Origin: Callorhinus ursinus
Taxonomy: Eukaryota; Chordata; Mammalia; Carnivora; Otariidae
DNA length: 64,000 nucleotides
Reading direction: 5' to 3'
Assembly: GCF_003265705.1 (NCBI RefSeq)
Contig: NW_020312848.1
Location: 55,285,707 to 55,349,706, forward strand
Below are positions 33,565 through 44,202 of the stretch, piece after piece. Numbering within the stretch: position 1 is the stretch's first letter; each line of letters starts with the position of its first letter. The translations under genes were made by a program, and so were the position numbers. The notes under the pieces are model-generated. The model did no database searches. It was not told where the DNA came from and worked only from the letters and a program-made list of their open reading frames with translations.

Positions 33565-33830
33565 GTCCAGGGACCTCTATAAACTACATTACCCAGAATC
33601 CCTTGTCAATTGACCTCCAGTTAGTTTTGGCCAATGAGAAGCATTAATGCAATACCGAAAGGTGGTAGGAGAGGAGAAGTCATGGTTCTTCCTCTTGGAT
33701 ATTTGTTCCTCTTTCTTTGCCTTGTGGTGGTGTCTCTCAAAGTGGCTGTGACCCTTCAGGGGTCCCATCTTTGGCCCTGATTTCCCCACTTCAGCTATAC
33801 TAGACCATGCCACATTGTCCTCTTTGGCAA
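33565..33830. mobile_element. Possible ancient LTR-like repeat
   Basis: aaactacattacccagaatc, ccttgtcaattgacctccag and ttggccaatgagaagcatt resemble a dispersed repeat of the 'tacccagaattccttgcag ... ggccaatgggag' kind. Family not assigned. A minus-strand 74-codon frame here is not recognisable. Confidence 0.35.
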
Positions 33831-35234
33831 TTCTGGCATCCTGCTAGGCACTCTGAGGACTCAGAAACACACTCCCCGTCTGGGTTACCTCACCCCGCTT
33901 TTACATTTCCAGAGGGTAGTTCACAAATCTGACATCTCCAATATCAATGTTAATAGGCCCTTGTTCAATAGAAAAAGACGTCGGGTGTGGAATCAACCCT
34001 TTCACCATTTGTATAACTAATTTCTTCTATTAAATTCACTCTTTTTGAAAGACCTAGTATGATTTCTCTTTGACTGATATGCTTATCATTTTGATTAATG
34101 CTAAATACGTGGTCGGATGAACATATATAATTGGAGATCTAATCTATACTGAATCAGACAGTTTCCTTGAGGAATTAATATTTAAATTAAGAACTGGAGT
34201 ATGAATAGAAGTTAACCAAGTGAAGGGAAGCGGCCATAGCCATATGGTCAAACATCACATTATTTAAGGTATCGAAGAAGCACTATATTCTACAAAATGC
34301 AATCTCTTGCTCTATGGCTGACATATTTCCATGTTGTACTTCTTACTGTGTCACTGAACCTACAGTAAGCCTGCCAGGGTCTACCTCACAGGACTAGTTC
34401 AAAGATTTGCTTTATTTTATTCTTTATTGTGATTCTATTAAACTCAGCAATATTTTTGCTTTCTACCAACTCTAATGTCTTCACAGGATTGGAAAAACTT
34501 TTCTGATGAGAAATGTTCAGCTTTTGAAAACTTCTCATCTGCCATTCCCAGCATCTCCCAAGCATGTTCCCCACCTCGCCACCCTCAGGCCACACATTTA
34601 ATTGGGAGTCTTAACATGTCAAAAAGATTAGGTTGGCTGACTGAATAAATACTTCTGTCTTTCCACCCTTTTTATAACATTCCTTGTGATGTGGCTGCCT
34701 AATTAAAATGTAGCTTACCAGTAAAATAAAACTCCCTGTTCTCCCCAACTCTTAGATCAGTATTATTGGTTTTTTTTCTTTTGCCTCAGGCTCTGATATG
34801 GCCTGGCACCACGCCGTTACTGATTCTGTCATACTTTGTTCATTATGAGTTTTTTGGTATTAAAAGATTTCAGTTTTTAAAAAATACTGCATTAAAATAT
34901 TATTTGTCTTGATTGCTGAAGTGTTTGGTGCCCCCTTAAATTTTGCACCTGAGGCAAGTGCCTCCATCTCCTCACCTAGTCCAGACCCTCCCTATAGCTC
35001 TCGTGGCTCCCTGAAGGAATTTCAGCCAATGCTGGAGGCAGAGTGGGACAGCTCTGTCTACATGGCCCCAGAAGCTCCCCTTCGGTGGAATGACAAGAAC
35101 TGCCAAGAGGAGAGAGAGAATTAATTCTCTTATAGCACAACCACAGGCCATTGCCCACATTTGCATTAACAGGTTTGAATATTAGATACTATCATTTCTG
35201 AAACTCATTATTTATTTATAAAAACTGGTTACTA
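33831..35234. other. Unassigned DNA
   Basis: No gene seen. 34,900-35,120 is GC-richer (ttgcacctgaggcaagtgcc, cagaccctccctatagctct) and open in several frames on both strands up to 71 codons. I suspect a fragment of an old repeat but cannot name it. Confidence 0.35.
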
Positions 35235-35358
35235 GGGCACCTGGGTGGCTCAGTCAGTTAAGCATCTAACTCTTGATTTCGGCTTAAGTCATGATCTCAG
35301 GATCATGAGATCGAATTCTACGTTGGGCTCCGTGCTGGGGGTGGAGCCTGCTTAAGAT

Positions 35359-35391
<33 letters not shown>

Positions 35392-35458
35392 TCCTCTCCT
35401 TCTGCCCCTCCCAATTCTCTCTCTTTCTAATATAAACAAATAAATCTTTTTTAAAAAT
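35235..35458 (+). mobile_element. Carnivore tRNA-Lys SINE (older subfamily)
   Basis: Head gggcacctgggtggctcagt, body ctaactcttgatttcggctt, long (CT)n linker, ATATAAACAAATAAATC tail and A-run. No clean TSD is visible, consistent with age. Confidence 0.92.
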
Positions 35459-35849
35459 GAGTATCTGATAGATACATTTCAAGAGGAAGAATCTGTTTTA
35501 AAAATTACTTCAACTTTTTATCAGTCCTAAGATTGCACTTCTAAGATTACAATCAACCCACAATTAGCAGAAGACATTTAAAAGATAGAAAATGAGATAT
35601 TACAAGCCAGAGAAACATTTAATTTCATGTGTGCTTCCCCACAACTGCACCCACCCTCAGCTTTGAATCTTCGAAATAGTTCGGCCCACGTAGAAATGGG
35701 TCACATGTTTTTGTAGCTCTCGCTTTACTGTGATTCTCTAGAATTTCTGCTTGACTTCTCAAGTGCTTAATTTTACGTCTCCTGAGTGTAGCCCACAAAT
35801 CTGACATCTTCTGTATCTATGTTTAATAGGCTTTAGTTTACTAGGAAAG

Positions 35850-35970
35850 GAATCCAGGATATAGAATCTAGTCAGGTCTCCTAACAGCTCCTTGTTTGTT
35901 TTTGGAAAAGGCATTTGGTCTCCATCTCCTCATCTCCAAAATGAAGGTTTGAGACTAGTCATTAACACAT
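35850..35970 (+). mobile_element. Possible MIR fragment
   Basis: ctccatctcctcatctccaa and aatgaaggtttgagactagt resemble the MIR 'cctcagtttcctcatctgtaaaatggg' block. The upstream core is too diverged to be sure. Confidence 0.4.
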
Positions 35971-36230
35971 TTTGCCATTTTCACATTCTGTGATCAAGTA
36001 ATTCTCTTCTATATGCACACGTTAGACAATATGGAAACCCTGGCTTCCGTTGGCCTTAGTGGCCTTCTCTTTTCATCTCCACATTTGTGTGTAATACCAA
36101 ATTTTATTCTGAAATATCTTGAACCAACATAGCTCACTTAGAAAATAATTTGGGGATTTCCAATCAAAGAATGAGTTTTGATTTCATATATTAGGCCTCC
36201 ACCATGTCTCTGATGACTTTTCCTATACTT

Positions 36231-36292
36231 TCTCATGTCTTATTTTTAACCATCTGAGCCACCCAGGCGCCCATCTCATGTCTTATTTTTAA
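36231..36292 (-). mobile_element. 24-bp SINE head remnant between 19-bp direct repeats
   Basis: A perfect 19-bp direct repeat, tctcatgtcttatttttaa, lies at 36,231-36,249 and 36,274-36,292. Between them are only 24 bp, ccatctgagccacccaggcg plus ccca, the exact 5' head of an antisense carnivore SINE. The SINE body, CT linker and poly(A) are absent. The TTAA ending the left repeat also occurs in the SINE just before ccatctgag, so TTAA microhomology could have mediated loss of the body. Confidence 0.9.
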
Positions 36293-37189
36293 ATCGTATT
36301 CTTCTTTTGTCATATTCCCTAAAATTTCCTATCTTGGAATGCTTTCCTTTCACATGCACAAGATTCACAAGCAGGTGGAAAGAGCTACCATCGAGCTGCC
36401 CACATTTGTTAACAAACATTCCTTTTTCTCTCTACTCTATTTTTTTCTATTTTCTCCTTTTTTCTTCCTTAGCTCACTTTCCCCCATTTTCTCCTCTTTC
36501 TTCTCTCATTAATTTCCCTAATGACAGTTGAGAAGATCCTAGATGTTCAGAAGAAGAGACAAGGAAATACAAGTAACATTACATATTGAATTTTGTTCAA
36601 TAGTACACATATATACTTACTATAATCAGTGCATGTGGAATAGCACAGTAGGGAAAACGTATTCCGTAACTCAGATGGGTTAGTGACAATATGTAGTGAT
36701 AAAATATGTTTAGTAGGGATTGGCCAGTGGTTTGTTTTGTTTTGTTTTGTTTTGGTGGGGGAGAAGAAATCAGGATACATTAGGATACAGAGGGAAAACA
36801 AGAAAGAAGATGGTAAATGTGGGGCCGGGAGTGACTGGGAGATGACAAATGCAAGAATACTCAAAATAGCTCTCCCCGCCTCTCCCCTCTTTTTGAAAGT
36901 TTGGCTCCTCCCAACTGTCAAGACTGTTGCTTCTTCCTAGAAGCCTTACCTGAGCACCCCATATTGAATTGTCCGTTCCCTCCTGTGTTCTCACTTAGAT
37001 TCTAATATAATTTCACACTAACTTCGATCACACTGAAAGGCATTAATTCATTTGCAGATCTGTTGTCCCCCTTCTCACTAAATACCAGTCTCCTTGAGGA
37101 CATGTCCGTATTATCGAGCTCTGAATTCTTTGGCACATATCAGGGACCTAGTTTTAAATTCTATGTCCCCTGTTTGTTCACATAAACAC
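36293..37189. other. Unassigned DNA
   Basis: CT-rich 36,420-36,520 and a (TTTTG)n tract at 36,731-36,755. Overlapping frames up to 124 codons on the minus strand (36,547-36,921) have no recognisable protein and are partly simple sequence. Confidence 0.35.
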
Positions 37190-37320
37190 ATACAAGTTTT
37201 TAAAAATTTTTTCCTGAGCCACAACCTCCTCATTTATAAAATTAGGAAAATACTACCTCAGGATTAAAATGAAATAGCTAAGGTTGAACTTTCTTTAAGC
37301 ACTGGAAAGTTAACAGAAGT
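37190..37320 (+). mobile_element. MIR fragment
   Basis: aacctcctcatttataaaat, taggaaaatactacctcagg, attaaaatgaaatagctaag and actttctttaagcactggaa match the MIR 3' half in order. Confidence 0.55.
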
Positions 37321-38416
37321 TTTGTTTTTAAAGCCTCAAGTTTTAAAAGATATTAAAGTGGATTCTGTAAGAAGGAAAAGCCTCTGCGTGTTGATGAAAA
37401 AGCAAACGGCCTGATCCCTGGCAGCTGGATTCTTGAAGTTTGGTGAGACAAGAGGGCAGCAAGTTGTACAGTGTAAGAGACTGAATCTCAGAGGCGGCAG
37501 GCCTCCCACAGGGACCGGAAACAGCTGAGCACTGAGAGCAACTTCCTTCAAATGGACCACTGCAGACTAACAAAGTCCCCACAATGTTGTCCCCAAACTG
37601 TGCAAATCTTAAAACAGCCCAAGGAATGATGAAGGAACCACAAAACAACTGATACTAGATTTGGTGAGTGGGGATCTAAATTTAGTTTCATTTTTCCCCT
37701 GCAGAGAAATAAGACAGCTTTTGTGTTTCCTGCATTTTCAAGCAAATCATATGGTCTCACACAATCTCATCATTACCTGGGGTTTCTGGGCAGCGTGAGC
37801 TGCCACACCACAGGACAGACAGTGGGGGCTGGTTGGGGGAAGCCGCGCAGGAGGGGCTTTTTCCAAAGAGCAGCCCGTTCGCACTGGAAAAATAGCTCTG
37901 TGATTTCTATTCTGAGCTGGGGAAGAATACACTAATCTCACCAGAAGACTGTTGGGGGAGGATTTTAGTCAACAGCTAACATTTTGGAAATTATTTCCAA
38001 AGTTTTTAAAAACATATTCTCTAGAAGTAGCACTGTCTGTGTTAAACTACCCATGGCAGATCTCAGAAAACCTTTAACATTCAGATACTTAAGTGGTTTC
38101 AGTATATTCCCTTCCTATGTTTTCCACACATTTAAAATCCTTCTCCGTTTTCCACATTCATATTTATCTTTCTAATAATGAGTGTGGCTCACACTCATTA
38201 CCATTTCCCCCCGTTATGTGTTATAACATTCTTCCAAGAAATAACAACACTGCCATTGGAATTTCGGGGTTTGACTATAAATACAAAAAAGAAAATTCTA
38301 AGAAGTCTATGAATGGGTAAAGGTCATAAGCAAATCAACAGAAAAATATTTCTAAAATTCAATCCCATATTTGTCACCTGAACTTCTCCAATATAATGCT
38401 ATGAAAAGATATTTCT
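37321..38416. other. Unassigned, GC-richer unique DNA
   Basis: 37,360-37,940 has higher GC and a few CpGs but no recognised repeat. Short frames on both strands (63-101 codons) overlap and show no known domain, and no consistent exon with splice signals was found. Confidence 0.35.
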
Positions 38417-38582
38417 GGGGGCGCCTGGGTGGCTTAGTAGGTTAAGTGTCTGACGTTGGCTCAGGTCATGAACTCAGGGTCCTCAGTGGGGAGTCCACTT
38501 GTTCCTCTTCCTCTGCTCCTCCCCCACTCCTGTGCATGCTCTCTCTCTCATAAATAAATAAATAAAATTTTAAAAAAGAAAA
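38417..38582 (+). mobile_element. Carnivore SINE with internal deletion
   Basis: Head gggggcgcctgggtggctta, then the body jumps from cagggtcct directly to cagtggggagtcc, losing about 35 bp including the ggatcgagcccc block. The CT linker and AAATAAATAAATAAAATTTT tail are intact. Diverged TSD aaaagatatttc / aaaagacctatttc. Confidence 0.93.
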
Positions 38583-39406
38583 AGACCTATTTCACAACCT
38601 ACAGAGTATTTTTTGAACAATTATTTCTTTACTTGTTCCATATTTTCAACAAGAAATATCAGCTAAAACTCTGTAGCTTTACATGAGCATTATGGATAAG
38701 AAAAAAAATAATCTAAAGTGAGTAAGTCAGATTATTTAGTTGTATGAAAAATTATGCAAACCTCTGAAGTATGCAGCCATTCTTTTTGTTGGTCTCATGT
38801 AATTCAAGCAACTATATCTCTAGCCCAGTTTAACAAATTCACATCCTAATAATGACCTCTAAGCAATCTATTTTCTATTTTTTCAAATTCTGACACAATT
38901 CCCCCCCAAAAGCAAAAGGTATGTTAAAGGAAATTTTAATGATATCCAAAGGGAAAAAATTTCAAGTTCTGAACTATAAAAATATTTTGTGAAGTTCTGT
39001 GCTATCTTTGTTTAAAATAGGCAATAATGGATAAGCAGTTAAATTTTTTCCTTCTTTTGTGATAGCATAAACCTATAAAAGTATAATATTAATGTCATAC
39101 TATAACAACATAAATTCTATTTTATAGTGTTTCACAAATCCCTATTAATATTATGTGAGTTGAAGAATGTCTTTGCTTAATTGTACTTGCTTTTATTTTT
39201 GATATTTGCTCATATTAAAAATATGAAGTAGCAAAAACTTATAATCCAATATTCTTTCATTTTTGCCCTTAGAACATTATAAAATGTTGTGCTAATTTAT
39301 TTTATTATTTATCATGCCTTAACAAAAATGAAAGTCAACCTTACAAATATGATTTTGAATAATCTGTATATGATATCATTCATATCTAATTCAAGTGATT
39401 TATTTT
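38583..39406. other. Unassigned AT-rich DNA
   Basis: Very AT-rich, no recognised element and no open frame of note. Confidence 0.4.
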
Positions 39407-39422
39407 AACAGTTTTCATTTTT

Positions 39423-39596
39423 TTTTAAGATTTTATTTATTTATCCATGAGAGACGGGGGGGGAGGGAGAGAGAGAGAGAGAGAGAGAGAAGCAGAGGGA
39501 GAAGCAGGCTCCCAATGCGGGACTCGATCCCAGGACCCTGGGATCATGACCTGAGCCAAAGGCAGACGCCCAACCATCTGAGCCACCCAGGCGCCC
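39423..39596 (-). mobile_element. Young carnivore SINE, antisense
   Basis: Poly(T), aagattttatttatttatcc, a G-run plus (GA)n linker, then ggctcccaatgcgggactcg and the head gagccacccaggcgccc in reverse. A perfect 16-bp TSD, aacagttttcattttt, at 39,407-39,422 and 39,597-39,612. The compact layout with ATGGATAAATAAATAAAATC resembles the other young copy at 32,811. Confidence 0.96.
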
Positions 39597-39612
39597 AACA
39601 GTTTTCATTTTT

Positions 39613-41431
39613 AAACAACTCATTTCTCTCCATGTAAGGGATACCTGAATGCTATTCAAAGTGATAAGTGAAATGAGCACTAAATTGCAAGTATATTTAC
39701 TGCAGGGGATAATGAGAAATAAATGCCTCACATTAAATTATAAAATTCCAATCTATGCCTCACTTTACGGAAATATAATTTTCAAAAATTCAAATTTATA
39801 ATGCATACATTTTTATCAAAAATATATCAATAAAATAACTTCCTTATCTGTGCTTTTTAAAAAATTAGACGATTGATAGAAGATAGACATAAAACATTTC
39901 TTACATTACATACATATAACAATCATGTCTTCAACCAATACTTTGTAACACATATATTTTATAAAATGAGAAAACATATTCATGCCAGTTCTCTATGAAT
40001 TTTGGCAAAATTTGAAACCATTTCTGCACAGTCAAAAAACAATAATGTTTAGAAGTCACATATCAGCTCTTCAATTCCCCATTTCCTTTTTCTTCTATCA
40101 AATTCATACTGAATGAAGCCTTATAATAAAATGTGACTAATAATTTTAAAAAGAGCATTAAAAATTTTATTTCTAACTTATAGAACAAAATGTAAGTTAA
40201 AGTTTAAATGTTTATAATACCTAAACATGTAAAATTAAATTGAAATTTATAGTTATGTGCTTTCAAGCCCTGGATATAAGTAATTTTATATTGTATTATT
40301 CTAATTAAGTAATGTAGAGAAAAAAATTACCTTCGGTAATGGCTCGGGAACATAATCTGTAAGAGTCAATCTCTCCATTTGCTTTTTATGTACTATAAGC
40401 ATTACTGTTCTGTGTACTCCGACTTCTCTATGTGTTCTCCTTCTAAGTGAGGCCAAGCTACATAAACCATGATTTAGTTCCTCTTTTTGGCATTACATTC
40501 ACTTCTCATATTCCTAACTATAATGTTAAAGAGAATGAGTAATATTTAACAGATCACAATTTGAACAATTTGCAGTTACAAAAAAACAGTCCAATTCTTT
40601 TTTCCCCTTCTATCAAATACTTTATTATTTTTATCAACAACTATCTGTATAGAAATAAAAGTTAGAAGTGATCAGTTTAAAAAGTGAGAAGCAAGCACAA
40701 ATTTCAATGTGTAATAAGAGGACGAAATTGCTACTGATGGGTAAAGGCTAAATGGTAGAGGGTAAGATAAATGGTTTCTCTGTCATCATTGTCTGGGTTC
40801 AGTTTCCCTAGATTTTACAGGCCCCTTCCAGAGAAGTCAACAAGTAAACACAAGTAGGAAACACCAGTCTCACCACAAAGATTGGGGAGGACAAGTGAGG
40901 AATTTTCCCATTAAAAAAAAAGTAACATACCAAGCCTCTGTGTGGTCTGTGTCTGTGTGTGTGTCAGTGGGTGGGTGTGATAATCAATACCAACGTTCAC
41001 CATTTTTGCCCATATTCCGTTCTCCTACACTTCTGGCTCACCTGAAGTTCAGAGTGGCCATGGACTACTTCTGGTCAGCAAAATGGGAGGATTTGAAATA
41101 TCTACTTACTGGTGCCCAGCTCTACAGCCCTCCTTTCCATCTGCCTTCGTGATCATGGAAGCAGGTGTCCAAACAGAGCTTCCGTCAACCCAGGGTCCCA
41201 AGTGACTTTAATGAACAAAACCTACATTGAGCTTATAGCATAAATGAAAAATAAACAATTTTAGTAACTACTTAGATCTGGAAGTTATGTGTTTAACCTA
41301 GCCAATGCTTACTGGCTCGGGGGATGACCTTATAGTTGTATTTTCAGAAGTGTACCATTAACTCTCCATATCTAGAAGAATAAACCTCTCCTCACTCCTG
41401 TGAGCCCTCTTACCTCTATAGTGGATGTGCA
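39613..41431. other. Unassigned AT-rich DNA
   Basis: No repeat recognised apart from an impure (GT)n stretch at 40,941-40,979. The 85-codon frame at 40,895-41,152 crosses that simple repeat and is not gene-like. Confidence 0.4.
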
Positions 41432-41665
41432 GAAGAGCAGTGTGGTAGAGTGGAAAGAAGACAAGGCTTGGAACTCTGAACAGTTGTCCAAGTAATGCAA
41501 ACTAGTTAGTAGCAAAGCTTGGACCTCTCACTAACTTCTATTACTTCAGGGAAGTCACTTAAGCACTCTACATTTAAGTTACCTATTTGTAAAATGGGGA
41601 CAATAATAGCTTATCTGTCTCTATAACAATGTTGAGTTTCAAATAAAATAATACACAAGTTTTAT
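41432..41665 (+). mobile_element. MIR SINE
   Basis: gagcagtgtggtagagtgga, ggcttggaactctgaacag, agggaagtcacttaagcact, acctatttgtaaaatgggga, caataatagcttatctgtc and tcaaataaaataatacacaa follow the whole MIR consensus in order. Near full length. Confidence 0.8.
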
Positions 41666-41674
41666 GTGTTGCCC

Positions 41675-41785
41675 TTCCTAGAGGACAGAAATATATTCTA
41701 TTCTACTTTAAATCCCCAATCACTTAGTAAAGAACCTTATGTCACAATGGGTACTAAACAAATGTTTAGTAATTGAAGGCAAATT
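41675..41785 (+). mobile_element. L2 LINE 3' end, sense
   Basis: ctagaggacagaaatatatt, taaatccccaatcacttagt and gggtactaaacaaatgttta plus gtaattgaa fit the L2 3' tail (ctccatgagggcaggg ... tccccagcgcctagcacagt ... gctcaataaatatttgttgaatgaa). Confidence 0.55.
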
Positions 41786-41887
41786 CTTTTCCAACAATTA
41801 TTTAAGCCTTTAATTAATGTCTAACTCTGGTTTGTAGACTAAGTAAGAACACGTCTTTCAGGAAATACTTCGCTAGTCTTCAATTAT

Positions 41888-42109
41888 TTTTAATGTGTTA
41901 AATATCTATTAATCATTAACCACATGTCAGGTACTGGTCTAGGCACTAGTAGAGTAGATAATTGAGCAAATTAGATAAATTCTCTGCTGTAATGGAGAGA
42001 AACAGTGACAACCAAAGGCTGTGTGTGGGAGGAGAAGGAAAGAAGGGGGACTTCAATAAGTGGTCAGGAAAGGCCTCCTTGTATAGGCTTCCTTGTTAAG
42101 ACATTTAAG
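41888..42109 (-). mobile_element. L2 LINE, antisense, first segment
   Basis: ttaatcattaaccacatgtc, aggtactggtctaggcacta, tctctgctgtaatggagaga and aagtggtcaggaaaggcctc are the antisense L2 3' region. It is interrupted by a SINE (42,110-42,321), by the arm at 42,477-42,628, and resumes afterwards. Confidence 0.7.
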
Positions 42110-42229
42110 GAGGGGCACCTGGATGGCCCAGTCGATTAAGCCTCCGACTCTTTCTTGGTTTCAGCTCAGGTCATGATCTCAGTGTTATGAGATCGAGCCC
42201 CATGTTGGGCTCCATGCATTTACATGCGT

Positions 42230-42281
<52 letters not shown>

Positions 42282-42321
42282 AAAAGGTTAAATAAAATCT
42301 TCAAAGAAAAGCTTAAAAAAA
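42110..42321 (+). mobile_element. Carnivore SINE with expanded (CT)n, inserted in L2
   Basis: Head ggggcacctggatggcccag, body ctcaggtcatgatctcagtg, shortened 3' body, a (CT)n tract of about 23 units at 42,231-42,277, CAAATAAAAGG and A-rich tail. TSD aagacatttaag / aagatatttaag at 42,098-42,109 and 42,322-42,333. Confidence 0.94.
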
Positions 42322-42333
42322 AAGATATTTAAG

Positions 42334-42476
42334 CAGAGAATTCAGTGAAGGAATATAAACCATGTAGATTATTGAAGGACTAGCATTCCAGGAAGTGAGC
42401 ACAGCATGGGTAAGGAGGGCCCTCAAGCAGAAGTGTTCTTAGTGTGTTTGAAGAATAATAGGAAAGCTGATTAGAA
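42334..42476 (-). mobile_element. L2 LINE, antisense, second segment
   Basis: agcattccaggaagtgagca, gcatgggtaaggagggccct and tgtttgaagaataatagg continue the antisense L2 (consensus 'gcattccaggcagaggga ... caaaggccctg ... gttcgaggaac'). Confidence 0.65.
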
Positions 42477-42628
42477 GCAACAGTAGAAACTGGCAACTAC
42501 TGAGTATTTTGCAAAATCACATGTTACAGTAATCCCACGATGTTTCAGTTTGTTTTCCACCTGTTGGTTATAAGCCTTACAGAGGATTTGATTGATTTAC
42601 AAGCTCATCTTACACTTCTAGGCTGATG
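42477..42628 (+). repeat. 152-bp inverted repeat, left arm
   Basis: From gcaacagtagaaac to cttctaggctgatg. It matches the reverse complement of 43,497-43,648 over the full 152 bp with 12 mismatches by my hand alignment and no gaps (about 92% identity). It replaces about 100 bp of the surrounding L2, so it looks like an insertion into the L2 copied from the other arm. Confidence 0.95.
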
Positions 42629-42800
42629 CATTGCTCTTCCAGGCTTAGAAGATTTTGAGCAGAGGAGAAACATGATGTGACTTACATTTCCAAAGGATTA
42701 CCCAGGCTACTGTATGGAGAATAGATTGTAGAAGAGCCAACTGTGGACGCAGGAAGATAAATTGGAAGTTTATTGAAATAGTCCAGGTGAGACAATTGGT
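42629..42800 (-). mobile_element. L2 LINE, antisense, third segment
   Basis: agattttgagcagaggagaa, acatgatgtgacttacattt, aggattacccaggctactgt, atggagaatagattgtagaa and gaaatagtccaggtgagac match the antisense L2 ('agcaggggagtgacatgatctg ... gatcactctggctgctgtgtgg ... gcagtagtccaggcgaga'). Confidence 0.75.
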
Positions 42801-42811
42801 TCCAAGTAGTT

Positions 42812-42920
42812 TGATATATATATATCTATATTATTTTTATATTTACATAATTGCATATATTTATCTCATTTGTATATATAATTGCAGATATATCTATCTA
42901 TCTAGATAGATAGATATATC
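42812..42920. repeat. AT-rich microsatellite with TATC-to-GATA strand switch
   Basis: Mixed (TA)n sequence ends in a perfect 34-bp palindrome at 42,887-42,920: gatatatctatctatct followed directly by its reverse complement agatagatagatatatc. The tetranucleotide repeat changes strand at the centre, 42,903/42,904. Confidence 0.93.
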
Positions 42921-42986
42921 AGAGTTTCCTTCTGTATCCATTCTCAGAGATACCATGACAAGAGTCAAACTGGAGAGCCAGGGAAT

Positions 42987-43087
42987 TTTTTCTTAATTCC
43001 AGTAAAGTTAACATACAGCATATGAGTTTCAGGTGTACAATATAGTGATTCAGCAATTCCATGCATCACCCAGTGCTCATCACATCA
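42987..43087 (-). mobile_element. Carnivore L1 3' end fragment, antisense
   Basis: aattccagtaaagttaacat, acagcatatgagtttcaggt, gtacaatatagtgattcagc, aattccatgcatcacccagt and gctcatcac are the reverse of a carnivore L1 3' terminus. About 100 bp only. Confidence 0.8.
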
Positions 43088-43496
43088 AGTGAAGACAGGG
43101 AATTTGTTGCATATGCAAGTTATATGCCAGGACCAAAGCCTGGAAGGGTAGACATGAGGAATTCTTCCCCAGGAGGGAGGAAAGGAGGAATCTGCCTTAA
43201 GAGATGCACAAGAACATCTGTAGAAAAAGAAGAAAAAGAAGGTCAAGGAGGAGGAAAGATTTCACTTGCTAAAGGTTGATTATTTTCAAAAAGCTATCTT
43301 TGAGAGGAAGTTTGGGAATCAAGACAATCTAGATAGAAAACAATGGGTCATGGAGGCAGCCCATATGACTAAAAACAAAGAAATACACAAACACACAAAA
43401 AAACCCTGCAGACCTATTTCTGGAGAGATCAGAAGAGCTATTTGGAAAGAACAGCCAGGAAGAGGTATTTGAAGGTATTTAGAAGTACAAAAAGTA

Positions 43497-43648
43497 CATC
43501 AGCCTAGAAGCGTAAGATGAGCTTGTAAATCAATCAAATCCTCCGTAAGACTTAAAACTAACAGGTAGAAAACAAACTGAAACATGGTGGGATTCCTGTG
43601 ACATGTCATTTTGCAAAATACTCAATAGTTGCCGGTTTCTACTGTTGC
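43497..43648 (-). repeat. 152-bp inverted repeat, right arm
   Basis: From catcagcctagaagcg to ggtttctactgttgc. Partner of 42,477-42,628. The two arms are separated by 868 bp containing L2 remnants, the palindromic microsatellite and an L1 fragment. The flanks here are not recognised as a repeat, so this may be the source copy. Confidence 0.95.
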
Positions 43649-43986
43649 AAGAAAATTTCCTTTTGGTGCACGTGATCAGCAGGACTACTACCAGGATCTG
43701 GGTTTACAAATCTCAAACTTTCTACAGAAGGCATTTCCCTAAATTTCAGTGAAATTTGAACTGATCAAAAAGTGACCCCCCTAAATATAGCCTAATATTT
43801 AATGCCAGAGAAAACAGACAAGGACCTCCACTCCCAGGCAGTTCCCAAGGACAGTTACAAAGTCAGCAGTTCAAGTCGCTTAGGGAATCATGCACCAGGT
43901 AAACAGGAAGATGGCAGAGATGGGTGGCCCATGCCAAAGCCACAGGCAAAGTCCAGGACTAAAGAAGAGAGATGTTAATACTGCTG
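43649..43986. other. Unassigned DNA
   Basis: No repeat or exon recognised. The 80-codon frame at 43,890-44,132 runs into the neighbouring SINE. Confidence 0.35.
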
Positions 43987-44000
43987 TCAGTCTACACCTT

Positions 44001-44202
44001 TTTTTTTTTTTTAAAGATTTTATTTATTTATCTGACAGAGAGAGAGGCAGCGAGAGCAGGAACACAAGCAGGGGGAGTGGGAGAGGGAGAAGCAGGCTTC
44101 CCGCCCAGCAGGGAGCCCGATGCGGGGCTTGATCCCAGGACACCAGTATCATGCCCTGAGCCGAAGGCAGATGCTTAACCATCCGAGCCACCCAGGCAGC
44201 CC
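44001..44202 (-). mobile_element. Carnivore tRNA-Lys SINE, antisense
   Basis: Poly(T), aaagattttatttatttatc, purine linker, cccgatgcggggcttgatcc and head gagccacccaggcagccc reversed. TSD tcagtctacacctt / tcagtctacatctt at 43,987-44,000 and 44,203-44,216 with one mismatch. Confidence 0.95.

Noticed and set aside
36547..36921. 124-codon minus-strand frame
   Set aside because: Low-complexity residues from a (TTTTG)n tract and CT-rich DNA; no recognisable protein.
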